Below are positions 36,241 to 45,037 of a stretch of 64,000 bases of DNA, in pieces. The position numbers and the translations under genes were made by a program. The notes beneath the pieces are model-generated. The model had not been told where the DNA came from. It saw only the letters and a program-made list of their open reading frames with translations, and did not search any database. Source of the stretch: Stenotrophomonas nematodicola (GTDB lineage Bacteria > Pseudomonadota > Gammaproteobacteria > Xanthomonadales > Xanthomonadaceae); contig NZ_WIAY01000009.1 of NCBI RefSeq assembly GCF_009467805.1, positions 1-64,000 on the forward strand. Direction: 5' to 3'. Position 1 is the stretch's first letter; each line of letters starts with the position of its first letter.

Positions 36241-38721
36241 ATGGCTTACGAACTCGCCAAGCGCACCGAGGACGCCGAGCGCCGCCTCGCCACCACCGAT
36301 GGCCTGCCCTCGCGCAACGGCGCGCTGCTGACCGCGCGGCTGCAGCGCCGCTATGCCGACCGCATCACCGGCAGCTTCACCCTGCCCGGCCGCGAAGGCT
36401 GCTATGCGCCGCTTCCCGCCGATGTGCCGGCCGCCCTGGCTGCCGCATTGAAGGCGCGTGGCATCGAACAGCTCTACAGCCACCAGGCCGAGGCCTGGGC
36501 GGCCACCCAGCGCGGCGAGCACGTGGCCATCGTCACCCCCACCGCCAGCGGCAAATCGCTGTGCTACACCCTGCCGGTGGTCAGCGCGGCCATGCAGGGC
36601 AAGGCCAAGGCGCTGTACCTGTTCCCCACCAAAGCGCTGGCCCAGGACCAGGTGGCCGAACTGCTGGAGCTCAACCGCGCCGGTGACCTGGGGGTCAAGG
36701 CCTTCACCTTCGATGGTGATACCCCCGGCGACGCACGCCAGGCGATCCGCCTGCACGGCGACATCGTGGTGTCCAACCCGGACATGCTGCACCAGGCGAT
36801 CCTGCCCCATCACACCAAGTGGGCGCAGTTCTTCGAGAACCTGCGGTATGTGGTGATCGATGAAGTGCACACCTACCGGGGCGTGTTCGGCAGCCACGTC
36901 ACCAACGTGCTGCGCCGGCTCAAGCGTATCTGCGCCTTCTACGGGGTGGAGCCGCAGTTCATCCTGTGCTCGGCCACCATCGGCAACCCGCAGGCGCATG
37001 CCGAAGCGCTGATCGAAGCACCGGTCACCGCCATCACCGAATCCGGCGCGCCCAGCGGGCCCAAGCACGTGCTGCTGTGGAACCCGCCCGTGGTCAATGC
37101 CGACCTCGGCCTGCGCGCCTCGGCGCGCTCGCAGAGCAACCGCATCGCGCGCATCGCGATCAAGTCCGGGCTGAAGACGCTGATCTTCGCGCAGAGCCGG
37201 CTGATGGTCGAAGTGCTGACCAAGTACCTCAAGGACATCTTCGACCACGATCCGCGCAAGCCGGCGCGCATCCGCGCGTATCGCGGCGGCTACCTGCCCA
37301 CCGAGCGCCGGGAGACCGAACGCGCCATGCGCGCCGGCACCATCGACGGCATCGTCAGCACCTCGGCGCTGGAGCTGGGCGTGGATATCGGCAGCCTGGA
37401 CGTGGTGATCCTCAATGGCTATCCGGGCAGCGTCGCGGCCACCTGGCAGCGCTTTGGCCGCGCCGGCCGCCGCCAGCAGCCCGCCCTGGGGGTGATGGTG
37501 GCCAGCTCGCAGCCGCTGGACCAGTACGTGGTGCGGCACCCGGACTTCTTCGCCGATGCCTCGCCCGAACATGCGCGCATTGCCCCGGACCAGCCGCTGA
37601 TCCTGTTCGACCACATCCGCTGCGCCGCCTTCGAACTGCCGTTCCTGGCCGGCGACCCGTTCGGCCCGATCGACCCGCTGGTGTTCCTTGAAGCACTGGC
37701 CGAAACAGAGGTCGTGCATCGCGAGGGCGATCGGTGGGAGTGGATCGCCGACAGCTACCCGGCCAACGCGGTGAGCCTGCGCTCGGTGGCCGATGGCAAC
37801 TTCGTGGTGGTCGACCGCAGCGACGGCAAGCAGCAGATCATCGCCGAGGTGGACTATTCCGCCGCCGCGCTCACCCTGTATGAAGGCGCCATCCACATGG
37901 TGCAGTCCACGCCGTACCAGGTGGAGCGGCTGGACTGGGAGGGCCGCAAGGCCTACGTCACCCGCACCCACGTGGACTACTACACCGACAGCATCGACTT
38001 CACCAAGCTCAAGGTGCTGGACCGGTTCGACGGCTGCCAGGCCGGGCGCGGCGACTCGCATCACGGCGAAGTTCACGTGGTGCGCCGCGTGGCCGGCTAC
38101 AAGAAGATCCGTTACTACACCCACGAGAACATCGGCTACGGCCCGGTCAACCTGCCCGACCAGGAACTGCACACCACCGCAGTGTGGTGGCAGCTGCCGC
38201 AGGCGCTGCTGCTGACCGCCTTCGACAGCAAGCAGGAGGCGCTGGACGGCTTCCTGGGTGCGGCGTATGCGCTGCATATCGTCGCCACCGTGGCGGTGAT
38301 GGCCGATGCCCGCGACCTGCAGAAGGCAGTCGGCAATGGCGACGGTGCATGGTTTGCGGTGGCCGACCAGAGCGGCCGCGGCCAGCTGCGCGGTGCCGAG
38401 TTCGATGCCAGCGCGATCGAGTTGCAGCAGCAGTTCGTGCCCACCGTCTACCTGTACGACAACTTCCCCGGTGGCGTCGGCTTGAGTGAGCCGCTGTGGC
38501 TGCGCCAGGCCGAACTGCTGCAGCGCGCCCGAGAACTGGTGCAGCGCTGCGACTGCAAAGCCGGGTGCCCGGCCTGCGTGGGACCGGTGCTGGCCGGCCA
38601 GGAAGACGATGCCACCACACCCAGGGCGCTGGCACTGCACGTGCTGGACCTGTTCGACGCGCATGCGCTGCCCAGCGCCGCCGAGCGCGAGCGCGCCGCC
38701 GCCGAGGTGGTGCCGCAGTGA
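36241..38721 (+). CDS. mrfA: MrfA-type DEAD/DEAH helicase
   Basis: 826-residue superfamily 2 helicase of the YprA/MrfA type. Motif I is VTPTASGKSLCY, motif II IDEVH, followed by CSATIGNPQAHAEAL (motif III), the C-terminal helicase lobe with VSTSALELGVDIGSLDVVI and QRFGRAGRRQQ (motif VI). The C-terminal domain ends in a four-cysteine cluster, CDCKAGCPACVG, the zinc-binding signature of MrfA. In Bacillus subtilis MrfA and MrfB repair mitomycin C adducts independently of UvrA. The ATG at 36241 is preferred over an earlier in-frame start. The stop overlaps the mrfB GTG. Confidence 0.9.
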   Translation: MAYELAKRTEDAERRLATTDGLPSRNGALLTARLQRRYADRITGSFTLPGREGCYAPLPADVPAALAAALKARGIEQLYSHQAEAWAATQRGEHVAIVTPTASGKSLCYTLPVVSAAMQGKAKALYLFPTKALAQDQVAELLELNRAGDLGVKAFTFDGDTPGDARQAIRLHGDIVVSNPDMLHQAILPHHTKWAQFFENLRYVVIDEVHTYRGVFGSHVTNVLRRLKRICAFYGVEPQFILCSATIGNPQAHAEALIEAPVTAITESGAPSGPKHVLLWNPPVVNADLGLRASARSQSNRIARIAIKSGLKTLIFAQSRLMVEVLTKYLKDIFDHDPRKPARIRAYRGGYLPTERRETERAMRAGTIDGIVSTSALELGVDIGSLDVVILNGYPGSVAATWQRFGRAGRRQQPALGVMVASSQPLDQYVVRHPDFFADASPEHARIAPDQPLILFDHIRCAAFELPFLAGDPFGPIDPLVFLEALAETEVVHREGDRWEWIADSYPANAVSLRSVADGNFVVVDRSDGKQQIIAEVDYSAAALTLYEGAIHMVQSTPYQVERLDWEGRKAYVTRTHVDYYTDSIDFTKLKVLDRFDGCQAGRGDSHHGEVHVVRRVAGYKKIRYYTHENIGYGPVNLPDQELHTTAVWWQLPQALLLTAFDSKQEALDGFLGAAYALHIVATVAVMADARDLQKAVGNGDGAWFAVADQSGRGQLRGAEFDASAIELQQQFVPTVYLYDNFPGGVGLSEPLWLRQAELLQRARELVQRCDCKAGCPACVGPVLAGQEDDATTPRALALHVLDLFDAHALPSAAERERAAAEVVPQ

Positions 38722-39806
38722 GCCTGAGCCTGGACAAGCTGCGCCTGTTGCGGCGGCAGGCCGGGGACGCCACCCCGGCGCCGGCGGCGTCGGCAGGTCC
38801 CGACCGTGGACCGGTCCCCCGCGACGCGCCGTCTGGCGCGCTCCCGTCCGCTGCCAATGATGCGCAGGCGCGCCCCTCTGCACCGGCCTCGGTGTTCGCC
38901 TGGGTCGAACAGGAGATCCGTCACAAGCCCACCGGTGACGCGGCCCCGGTCCCGGTAGTGGCAGCCCCCGCGCCCGCCCTGCGCACGCCCGAGGTTGGCA
39001 GCCTGCATCGCCTGCTCGGCCTGCGCGCACGCGGCGCTGCGCCGGCCGCCCTGCCCCGCGCCAACGCGCAGGACCGCCACGTCCCCGGTGAGGAGATCGC
39101 GCCGGGCCTGTTCCTGATTGAATCGTTCCTGCCGCAGCCCGTGCCGACCCAGCCGCTCTCGCTGGCGTTTGCCAGGCGCGAGGGCGAGCAGGTCCAGCCG
39201 CAGGACCTGCTGTTCTTCGATACCGAAACCACCGGCCTGGCCGGCGGCACCGGCACCCGCGCCTTCATGATCGGCGCGGCCGACTGGTACGCCCATCCCG
39301 ACCAGGGCGACGGCCTGCGCATCCGCCAGCTGGTGATCACCACCCTCGGCGCGGAAACGGCGATGCTGCGTACGTTTGCCGGGTGGCTGCGGCCGGGCCT
39401 GGTGTTCTGCAGCTACAACGGCCGCTGCTACGACGCGCCGCTGTTGAAGACGCGTTTCCGGCTGGCCCGTCACGGTGACCCGATCAGCGCGCACGACCAT
39501 GTGGATCTGCTGTTCCCCACCCGCCGCCGCTACCGTGGCACCTGGGAGAACTGCCGGCTGGCCACCATCGAGCGCCAGCTGCTGCAGATCGTGCGCGAGG
39601 ACGACCTGCCCGGTTCGGAGGCCCCGGCCGCATGGCTGAACTACCTGCGCGGGGGCAGCGCGCTGAACCTGCGCCGGGTGGCCGACCACAACCACCAGGA
39701 TGTGGTGACGCTGTCGATGCTGATGCTGCGGCTGGTGGCCGAGGAACAGCAGGAGCGCGAAACGCTGGCCCTGCAGGCCGTTGAACCCCCGCAGCGGCCG
39801 CGTTGA
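38718..39806 (+). CDS. mrfB: MrfB-type RNase H-fold exonuclease
   Basis: 362 residues starting at GTG 38718, inside the mrfA stop (GTGA overlap). An Ala/Pro-rich N-terminal ~110 residues precede the exonuclease domain: FFDTETTGLAGGTGTRAFMIG (first acidic pair), FCSYNGRCYDAPLLKTRF, and DHNHQDVVTLSML with the final acidic residue, i.e. a DEDD 3'-5' exonuclease. This is the partner of MrfA in mitomycin repair in B. subtilis; genetic coupling here supports a conserved two-protein complex. Confidence 0.88.
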   Translation: MSLSLDKLRLLRRQAGDATPAPAASAGPDRGPVPRDAPSGALPSAANDAQARPSAPASVFAWVEQEIRHKPTGDAAPVPVVAAPAPALRTPEVGSLHRLLGLRARGAAPAALPRANAQDRHVPGEEIAPGLFLIESFLPQPVPTQPLSLAFARREGEQVQPQDLLFFDTETTGLAGGTGTRAFMIGAADWYAHPDQGDGLRIRQLVITTLGAETAMLRTFAGWLRPGLVFCSYNGRCYDAPLLKTRFRLARHGDPISAHDHVDLLFPTRRRYRGTWENCRLATIERQLLQIVREDDLPGSEAPAAWLNYLRGGSALNLRRVADHNHQDVVTLSMLMLRLVAEEQQERETLALQAVEPPQRPR

Positions 39807-39864
39807 CGCCGCGTAACGGCCCGCCCACGGACACTGCCGGTACCTACCGTGGGAGGAGTACCGC

Positions 39865-40209
39865 ATGCGTTGGAATCTGATGTTCGCCGTGGCGTGCGCG
39901 TTGCCGCTGGCAGCCTGCAGCCATCCGGCCAGAACCGCCTCCGGCCCGTCGGCGGCGGCCGACGCCCCACCGGCCGCCACCGAACCTGCCGTGGCCGGCA
40001 GCGCGGCACGCTGCGATCCGGAGAAGGTGGCCAGCCTGGTCGGAAAGACCGCCACCGAAGCGGTGGTGCAGCAGGCCGTGAAGGCCAGCGGCGCGCGGCA
40101 TGCGCGTGTGCTCAAGCCGGGGATGGCGATGACGATGGACTTCCGCGAGGATCGCCTCAGCCTGGAAGTGGACGCGCAGAACAGGATCGTGCGCGCCAAC
40201 TGCGGGTGA
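39865..40209 (+). CDS. Inhibitor I78 family lipoprotein (copy 1)
   Basis: 114 residues: a lipoprotein signal (FAVACALPLAACSH), an Ala/Pro linker, then an I78 protease-inhibitor domain (CDPEKVASLVGKTATEAVV, ARVLKPGMAMTMDFREDRLS, terminal ANCG). The two cysteines, at the start and near the end of the domain, are the family pair. A GGGAGGAG Shine-Dalgarno lies nine bases before the ATG and is partly within an inverted repeat CCCACGG/CCGTGGG. I78 proteins inhibit serine proteases; the target is not known. Confidence 0.88.
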   Translation: MRWNLMFAVACALPLAACSHPARTASGPSAAADAPPAATEPAVAGSAARCDPEKVASLVGKTATEAVVQQAVKASGARHARVLKPGMAMTMDFREDRLSLEVDAQNRIVRANCG

Positions 40210-40216
40210 CCCCGTC

Positions 40217-40245
40217 GTGCTGCCTGCGCGCGGCGCAGGCAGCAC
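40217..40245. terminator. Bidirectional terminator, 13-bp perfect stem
   Basis: GTGCTGCCTGCGC and its exact complement flank a GCG loop between the convergent I78 and BlaR1-like genes, 7 and 16 bases from their stop codons. Confidence 0.85.
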
Positions 40246-40261
40246 ATGGAACACGCCGGCC

Positions 40262-42067
40262 TCAGTCGCGCAGGCGCTCGGCCTTGCCACTGGACAGGGC
40301 CTGATCGATCGCCGCACGCACGTCGCGCGAGGCGCGGGCCGACGCCACGCTCTGCTGCCGGGCCAGACGCGCCTGCTCGCGGCCCATCTCGGCCTGCTCA
40401 CGCGCGACCCGCGCGATCTGCTCGGTATCCACCGCCTTGCGTGCGGCGATGCGGGCCTGCCGCGCTGCCTGCGCCGCCTCGGACGCCGCCGACGCGCCGG
40501 ACTGGCGAGCGGCCAGGTTGGCCACCGCGGCCACATCCACCGACGCCATCGCATCGGCGGTGACCTGCATCGATACGTCGGCCAGGTGCTGGCCCAGCTC
40601 GGACTGGAGAGTGCCCAATGCGGCCTGCGCACTGCCCAGTGCCGCGACGTCGGCCTGGCTGCGGGCCAGCTGCCGGAGCACGGCCGGATCGCGGATCAGA
40701 TAACGCTCCTGGCCCCGTCGTACCCACAGGGCCGGCTCGTCGCCGTGGGCATCATGCTTGGCCTGCTTGAGATCGGCCAGCGAGGCGTCCACAAAGTTGC
40801 TGTCCCCGCCCATCAGCACGAAGGCCTGTGCGGGTTGCCGGGAGAGGTCGAGCTTGCCGTGGGTGACCAACGCCATGCCATCGCCCAGCGCCTTGGGCGG
40901 TTCCGGCGCGCGCGGTGCCGCGGGGGGAGCCGGTGCGATCGGCGCCGCCACCGGCTGCGGTGCGACCTGCGGAGCCGGTGCCGCGAGCGGCGCAGCGGCC
41001 GGCAGCGGCGTCGGCGGCGTCGGCACGCGCGGCGCGGCCGGTGCCGGCGGTGCGGGCGGCGGCGGGGTCACCGCCGCCACCAGGCGCATCGGCGCAACGC
41101 CGACCAGCACCACCATCGCGGTGATCGCCAACGCGGCCACGCGCGGGAAGCGACGGGTCTGCTGCAGGGTCAGCAGCCGTCGCTTGAGGCTGCGGAAGTT
41201 CGGCGACGCGCTGGCCACGCCCACCGCCGGTCGCGGTGCCACGCCCAGCTGCACCAGCAGCCGACCATAGTCGTGGCGACAATGGCCCTGCCCGGCCACC
41301 ACGGCACCGTCGCAGGCCTCTTCGCGGGCCACGGCATATTCGCGCGCGGCCAGGTGTACCAGCGGATGGAAGAAGAACAGGTGCTGGGCCAGGGCGGGCA
41401 GCAGCCCCCACCACAGGTCGCGGCGCTGCAGGTGCACCAGTTCATGGGTCAGCGCCATGTCCAGATCATCGGCGCTCATCGCCTGCAGTTCGCGTGCCGG
41501 CAGCAGCAGTACCGGACGCCACGGCCCGATCAGCTGCGGCGAGCGGATCTGCGCGGACACCTTCAGGGTCGGCGCGCGGCGCAGACCGTGTGCTTCAGCG
41601 GCCAGATGCAGCGCCTGCTGCAGGGTCGCGTCGGTGCAGTCGGCCGCACCACGCACCAGCGCGCGGCTGTGCCGGTAGCCACGCAGGCTGTGCACCAGCA
41701 TCACCAGCACGCCGGCCACCCATGCGGCCAGCAGCAGCGCCGGCCACGACCACAACGCCTGCGGAGCCGCCATCGCCACCGCGCCGGTCATGTCGGGCGC
41801 GCTCGCCAGTGCGGTCTCCACGGCCGGCAGCGCAACCAGCTGCGTGGCGGGCGCTGCGGGCGCCGGCAGCACCGCCAGCTCCAGCGGGCTGCTCCAGACC
41901 AGGCCCAGCACCGCCTGCGCGGCCACCAGCCACCACAGCCGGCAGCGCGTGGCGGTGGGCAGCGCCGGCAGCAGCCGGCACACGCCCCATACCAGGGCCA
42001 CCAGCAGCACGCTCTGCAGGCTGGTCCAGCCCAGCCGCGTCAGCAGTTCGATCATCAGGGTGTCCAT
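40262..42067 (-). CDS. BlaR1/MecR1-type M56 metallopeptidase with novel tail
   Basis: 601 residues. Four hydrophobic segments and the M56 zinc protease motif HELVH (H208, E209, H212) form a BlaR1-like membrane protease; AREYAVAREEACDGAVV supplies the third ligand region. After the last helix (~325-340) the extracytoplasmic part is a Pro/Ala-rich linker (VTPPPPAPPAPAAPRVPTP) and an Ala/Arg/Gln-rich helical tail, not the penicillin-binding sensor of BlaR1. It follows the BlaI-like repressor by three bases, so it probably cleaves that repressor in response to some envelope signal. Confidence 0.88.
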   Translation of the reverse strand: MDTLMIELLTRLGWTSLQSVLLVALVWGVCRLLPALPTATRCRLWWLVAAQAVLGLVWSSPLELAVLPAPAAPATQLVALPAVETALASAPDMTGAVAMAAPQALWSWPALLLAAWVAGVLVMLVHSLRGYRHSRALVRGAADCTDATLQQALHLAAEAHGLRRAPTLKVSAQIRSPQLIGPWRPVLLLPARELQAMSADDLDMALTHELVHLQRRDLWWGLLPALAQHLFFFHPLVHLAAREYAVAREEACDGAVVAGQGHCRHDYGRLLVQLGVAPRPAVGVASASPNFRSLKRRLLTLQQTRRFPRVAALAITAMVVLVGVAPMRLVAAVTPPPPAPPAPAAPRVPTPPTPLPAAAPLAAPAPQVAPQPVAAPIAPAPPAAPRAPEPPKALGDGMALVTHGKLDLSRQPAQAFVLMGGDSNFVDASLADLKQAKHDAHGDEPALWVRRGQERYLIRDPAVLRQLARSQADVAALGSAQAALGTLQSELGQHLADVSMQVTADAMASVDVAAVANLAARQSGASAASEAAQAARQARIAARKAVDTEQIARVAREQAEMGREQARLARQQSVASARASRDVRAAIDQALSSGKAERLRD

Positions 42068-42070
42068 GTC

Positions 42071-42457
42071 TCAGCTCTCCCGCTTGCGTGACTGCAACTG
42101 CGCGACCAAGGCTTCCAGCTCGGCCAGTTCCTGGTCGCTCACCTCGGCCTTGTGCGACATGAAGGCCACGAACGGCGACACCGAGCCCTGCAACGTCTTT
42201 TCCACGAAGCTGGCCACCGCGCCCTGGACCACACTGTCCTGGCCACTGGTGGCGGCATAGCGATACACGCCTTGGACCTGCCTGCGCTGCAGGTAGGCCT
42301 TGCCGCGCAGACGCTCCATCATGGTCAGCACGGTCGAGCGGGCCAGGCCACGCTCCTCTCCGAACCCCGCCGCCACCTCACCCACGGTGGCACCGCCCTG
42401 TTCCGCTACGTACTGCAACAGGGCCAGCTCCTGGTCCCCGATGGTTTTGCCGCGCAT
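42071..42457 (-). CDS. BlaI/MecI/CopY-family repressor
   Basis: 128-residue winged-helix repressor of the Penicillinase_R family. The recognition region ARSTVLTMMERLRGKAYLQRRQ and the C-terminal dimerisation helices are characteristic; the protease site of BlaI-type proteins would lie near VASFVEKTLQGS. It is co-oriented with the M56 protease gene. Two dyad operators lie directly upstream, so autoregulation and control of the divergent serine hydrolase are expected. Confidence 0.93.
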   Translation of the reverse strand: MRGKTIGDQELALLQYVAEQGGATVGEVAAGFGEERGLARSTVLTMMERLRGKAYLQRRQVQGVYRYAATSGQDSVVQGAVASFVEKTLQGSVSPFVAFMSHKAEVSDQELAELEALVAQLQSRKRES

Positions 42458-42468
42458 GGCACACTCCG

Positions 42469-42513
42469 ATGACTACACGTGTCGCCACGGTGCCAATGAC
42501 TACAGATGTCGTC
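42469..42513. promoter_or_regulatory. Two BlaI-type operators in direct repeat
   Basis: ATGACTACACGTGTCGCC (42469-42486) and ATGACTACAGATGTCGTC (42496-42513) share 15 of 18 bases and start 27 bases apart. Each contains a GACTACA-NN-TGTCGTC near-dyad of the ACA-NN-TGT type recognised by BlaI/MecI repressors. They lie 11 bases beyond the BlaI-like start codon and before the divergent serine hydrolase gene. Confidence 0.8.
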
Positions 42514-42623
42514 AAGTGCCGAAGGACGTCCGCCGACGAACGGTTGTCGTCAAGGTCGCCTTAAACCCTCTGCACGCGACCGGCATCCAAGCCGTCGAGC
42601 CGCTGATGGCCAAAGGACACCAC

Positions 42624-43775
42624 ATGCCTGCCCGACGACACCGCTTCCTGCTCATCTTCGCCGCACTGATCCTGCCCGGCCTGCCGCCGTTGCACGCGGC
42701 CACCACCGCCACCGCGTGGGAGGAGGCCAACGCGCGGACCCGCCGGTTCGTGCAGGAGACCATGCAGGTCCAGCGCATTCCCGGCCTGCAGATCGCGGTG
42801 GTCAAAGATGGCCGTGTGGTGCTGTCCGAAGCCCTCGGCCTGGCCAATGTCGAGAATGGCGTGGCGACTACACCGACCACGCGGTTTCCGTTGAACTCGG
42901 CCACCAAATCCTTCACCGGCGTGGCGATGGCGCAACTGGCCGACGCCGGGCGTGTGGACCTGGAGGCACCGCTGTCGCGGTATCTGGACGATCTGCCCGA
43001 CGGGTGGCGCAGCGTGCGCGTCCGCCAGCTGCTGGCACACACCTCTGGATTGCCCGATATCCTCGACGCGCGTGGCCTGCTGGGCGGCGGCTCGGAACAG
43101 GACGCCTGGAAGGCGGTGGCCGCGTTGCCGGTGGAGGCGCCGGCCGGCCAGCGCTTCATGTACAACCAGACCAACTACGTGCTGCTGGCGCGCATCATCG
43201 CCGGGCAATCCGGCATGCCGTACGCGCAGTACCTGCAGCAGGGCCAGTTCGCGGCCGCGGGCATGCCCCGCACCACGTTCGGCGACAGCTACGACCTGGT
43301 GGCCGGCGCGGCCACGATGTACAGCTACGCACCGCGCGGCACCGATCCACCGGATGCGGCGCCGCGCCTGTCGCACTGGTTCTACGACATGCCTCCGAGC
43401 CTGTGGGCCGGGGGCGGCATCCTGACCACCGCCGATGACGTGGCGCAATGGATGGTGGCGTTGTCGCAGCATCGGCTGCTCCCCCGCCACAGCGTTGCGC
43501 GCATGTGGCGCGCCGAGCGCCTCAACGATGGCACCGACGGGAGTTGGGCCGCCGGCTGGCCGGTGCTGGGCACGGTGCCGGACCTGCAGGTCGGCGGCGT
43601 GGGCGGTGCCCGCGCCGCCTTCATCGTCTATCCCGAGCGGCAATTGGCGGTGATCGTGCTGACCAACCTGGTCGGCGCCAACCCGCAGCGCTTCATCCCG
43701 ACCATCGCCGGCTTCTACGCGTCGCCGCAGGTCAGCCGCGCGGCCCGCCCATTACCGGCAGGATCACGCCGCTGA
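42624..43775 (+). CDS. Secreted beta-lactamase-fold serine hydrolase
   Basis: 383 residues with a signal peptide (FLLIFAALILPGLPPLHA) and a class C beta-lactamase/esterase fold. The catalytic SXXK is SATK in NSATKSFTGVAMAQL; HTSGLPDI and the YNQ in FMYNQTNYVLLARII occupy the second motif, where YXN is usual, so the asparagine is displaced. Family members include esterases, D-aminopeptidases and penicillin-binding relatives; beta-lactamase activity is doubtful. AAAGGA at 42612-42617 supports the ATG at 42624. Its 3' end overlaps the convergent SDR gene by 44 bases. Confidence 0.85.
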   Translation: MPARRHRFLLIFAALILPGLPPLHAATTATAWEEANARTRRFVQETMQVQRIPGLQIAVVKDGRVVLSEALGLANVENGVATTPTTRFPLNSATKSFTGVAMAQLADAGRVDLEAPLSRYLDDLPDGWRSVRVRQLLAHTSGLPDILDARGLLGGGSEQDAWKAVAALPVEAPAGQRFMYNQTNYVLLARIIAGQSGMPYAQYLQQGQFAAAGMPRTTFGDSYDLVAGAATMYSYAPRGTDPPDAAPRLSHWFYDMPPSLWAGGGILTTADDVAQWMVALSQHRLLPRHSVARMWRAERLNDGTDGSWAAGWPVLGTVPDLQVGGVGGARAAFIVYPERQLAVIVLTNLVGANPQRFIPTIAGFYASPQVSRAARPLPAGSRR

Positions 43776-44877
43776 TGTAGCTGGCAGTGACCGGCGAGGC
43801 CAGGAACACGTAGGCCGGCGACAGTTCTTCCGGCTGCGCCGGACGGCCCATGTCGCTGTCCCTGCCGAAATCGGCCACGTCCTGGGCCGCTTTGTCGGCC
43901 GGGTTCAACGGCGTCCACACCGGCCCCGGCGCCACCGCATTGACCCGGATTCCACGTGGCAGCAGCTGGCTGGCCAGCGCCTTGGTGAACGCGTGGATGG
44001 CGCCCTTGGTCGCCGAGTAGTCGACCAGCGCCTTGCTGCCGAACAGCCCGGTTTCCGAGCCGGTATTGATGATGCAGTCGCCTTCCTCCAGATGCGGCAG
44101 CACCGCGCGCGCCATCTGGATGTAGCCGGCGATGTTGGTCTGCAGGGTTTCCTGCAGATGCGCATCTTCCAGGTCTTCCAGGCGCTCGCAATGCAGCTGG
44201 AACGCCGCGTTGTTGACCAGAATGTCGATGCCCCCGAACGCCTTGACCACCTGCCTGACGGCCCTCGCGCAGAACGCGGGATCGCGGACGTCGCCGGCAA
44301 TCACCACGCAGCGGCCGCCTTCGGCTTCCACGTGCTGGCGGGTGACCTTCGCGTCGGCCGCTTCATCCAGATGCAGTACGGCGACGTCGGCGCCTTCGCG
44401 CGCGAACAGCACCGCCACGGCGCGGCCGATACCGGAATCGGCGCCGGTGATGATCGCGCGCTTGCCCTGCAGCTTGCCGCTGCCACGGTAGTCCGGCGCC
44501 AGGAACCGCGGCGCCAGGTCCAGTTCGTGTTCGTTGCCCGGCTTGGCCAGGTGCTGGGCGGGCATTGCCTCGGGCTGCCTGCGGGTCCCGGCCTGGGTGG
44601 CGTCGCCGGCAGCCTTTTTTCTGCCGGTCTTCTTCGCTGGTGTGCCGGCCACCTGTTGCTTCGCCGCCTGCTTGGCCACACGCGCGTCCTTGGCCTTCTC
44701 CTGGTCCTGCAGGCGCCGCTGGCGTGCGGCGACGCGTGCCGCTCGCGGGTCTTTGGCGGCCGCCTTGCGGGTGGCCGTCTTGACCACGGGCGTGCGCTCG
44801 GCCGCCGGCTTGGCGGTCTTGCCGGTGGTGGTCTTGCGCGGGGCGGAAGGGCGGGTTCGGGTCGTGCGGGTGGCCAT
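43732..44877 (-). CDS. SDR oxidoreductase with histone-like basic N-terminal tail
   Basis: 381 residues. The first ~105 are Lys/Arg/Ala/Thr-rich and low complexity (SAPRKTTTGKTAKPAAERT, KKTGRKKAAGDATQAG), like bacterial histone H1-type tails. The rest is a classical SDR of the YghA group: ITGADSGIGRAVA (NADP binding), NNAA, the catalytic serine in NTGSETGL, YSATKGAIHAF, and APGPVWTPL. AGGAG seven bases upstream supports ATG 44877. The basic tail could bind DNA or polyphosphate. Confidence 0.88.
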   Translation of the reverse strand: MATRTTRTRPSAPRKTTTGKTAKPAAERTPVVKTATRKAAAKDPRAARVAARQRRLQDQEKAKDARVAKQAAKQQVAGTPAKKTGRKKAAGDATQAGTRRQPEAMPAQHLAKPGNEHELDLAPRFLAPDYRGSGKLQGKRAIITGADSGIGRAVAVLFAREGADVAVLHLDEAADAKVTRQHVEAEGGRCVVIAGDVRDPAFCARAVRQVVKAFGGIDILVNNAAFQLHCERLEDLEDAHLQETLQTNIAGYIQMARAVLPHLEEGDCIINTGSETGLFGSKALVDYSATKGAIHAFTKALASQLLPRGIRVNAVAPGPVWTPLNPADKAAQDVADFGRDSDMGRPAQPEELSPAYVFLASPVTASYISGVILPVMGGPRG

Positions 44878-45037
44878 CTGCGGCTCCTTTGCCAAAGCGT
44901 TCGAGTGCAGAGGCAGTGTGGCCAACCGCGCGGCCAGGCAGGGTGAGCGCGATGTGGTCGCACCGTGCATGCGTTCATCCGCTGCATACGTCGGCGAAGG
45001 CACGCTGCAGTCCGGCATCGCCCTTCCTGGAGTTCCC

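Noticed and set aside
36241..39030. Long minus-strand open frame opposite mrfA and mrfB.
   Set aside because: Antisense to genes with complete catalytic motifs; no domain of its own.
42624..43775. Serine hydrolase as a genuine class C beta-lactamase.
   Set aside because: SXXK is present but the YXN motif is altered and there is no clear KTG near the end; an esterase or peptidase is more likely.
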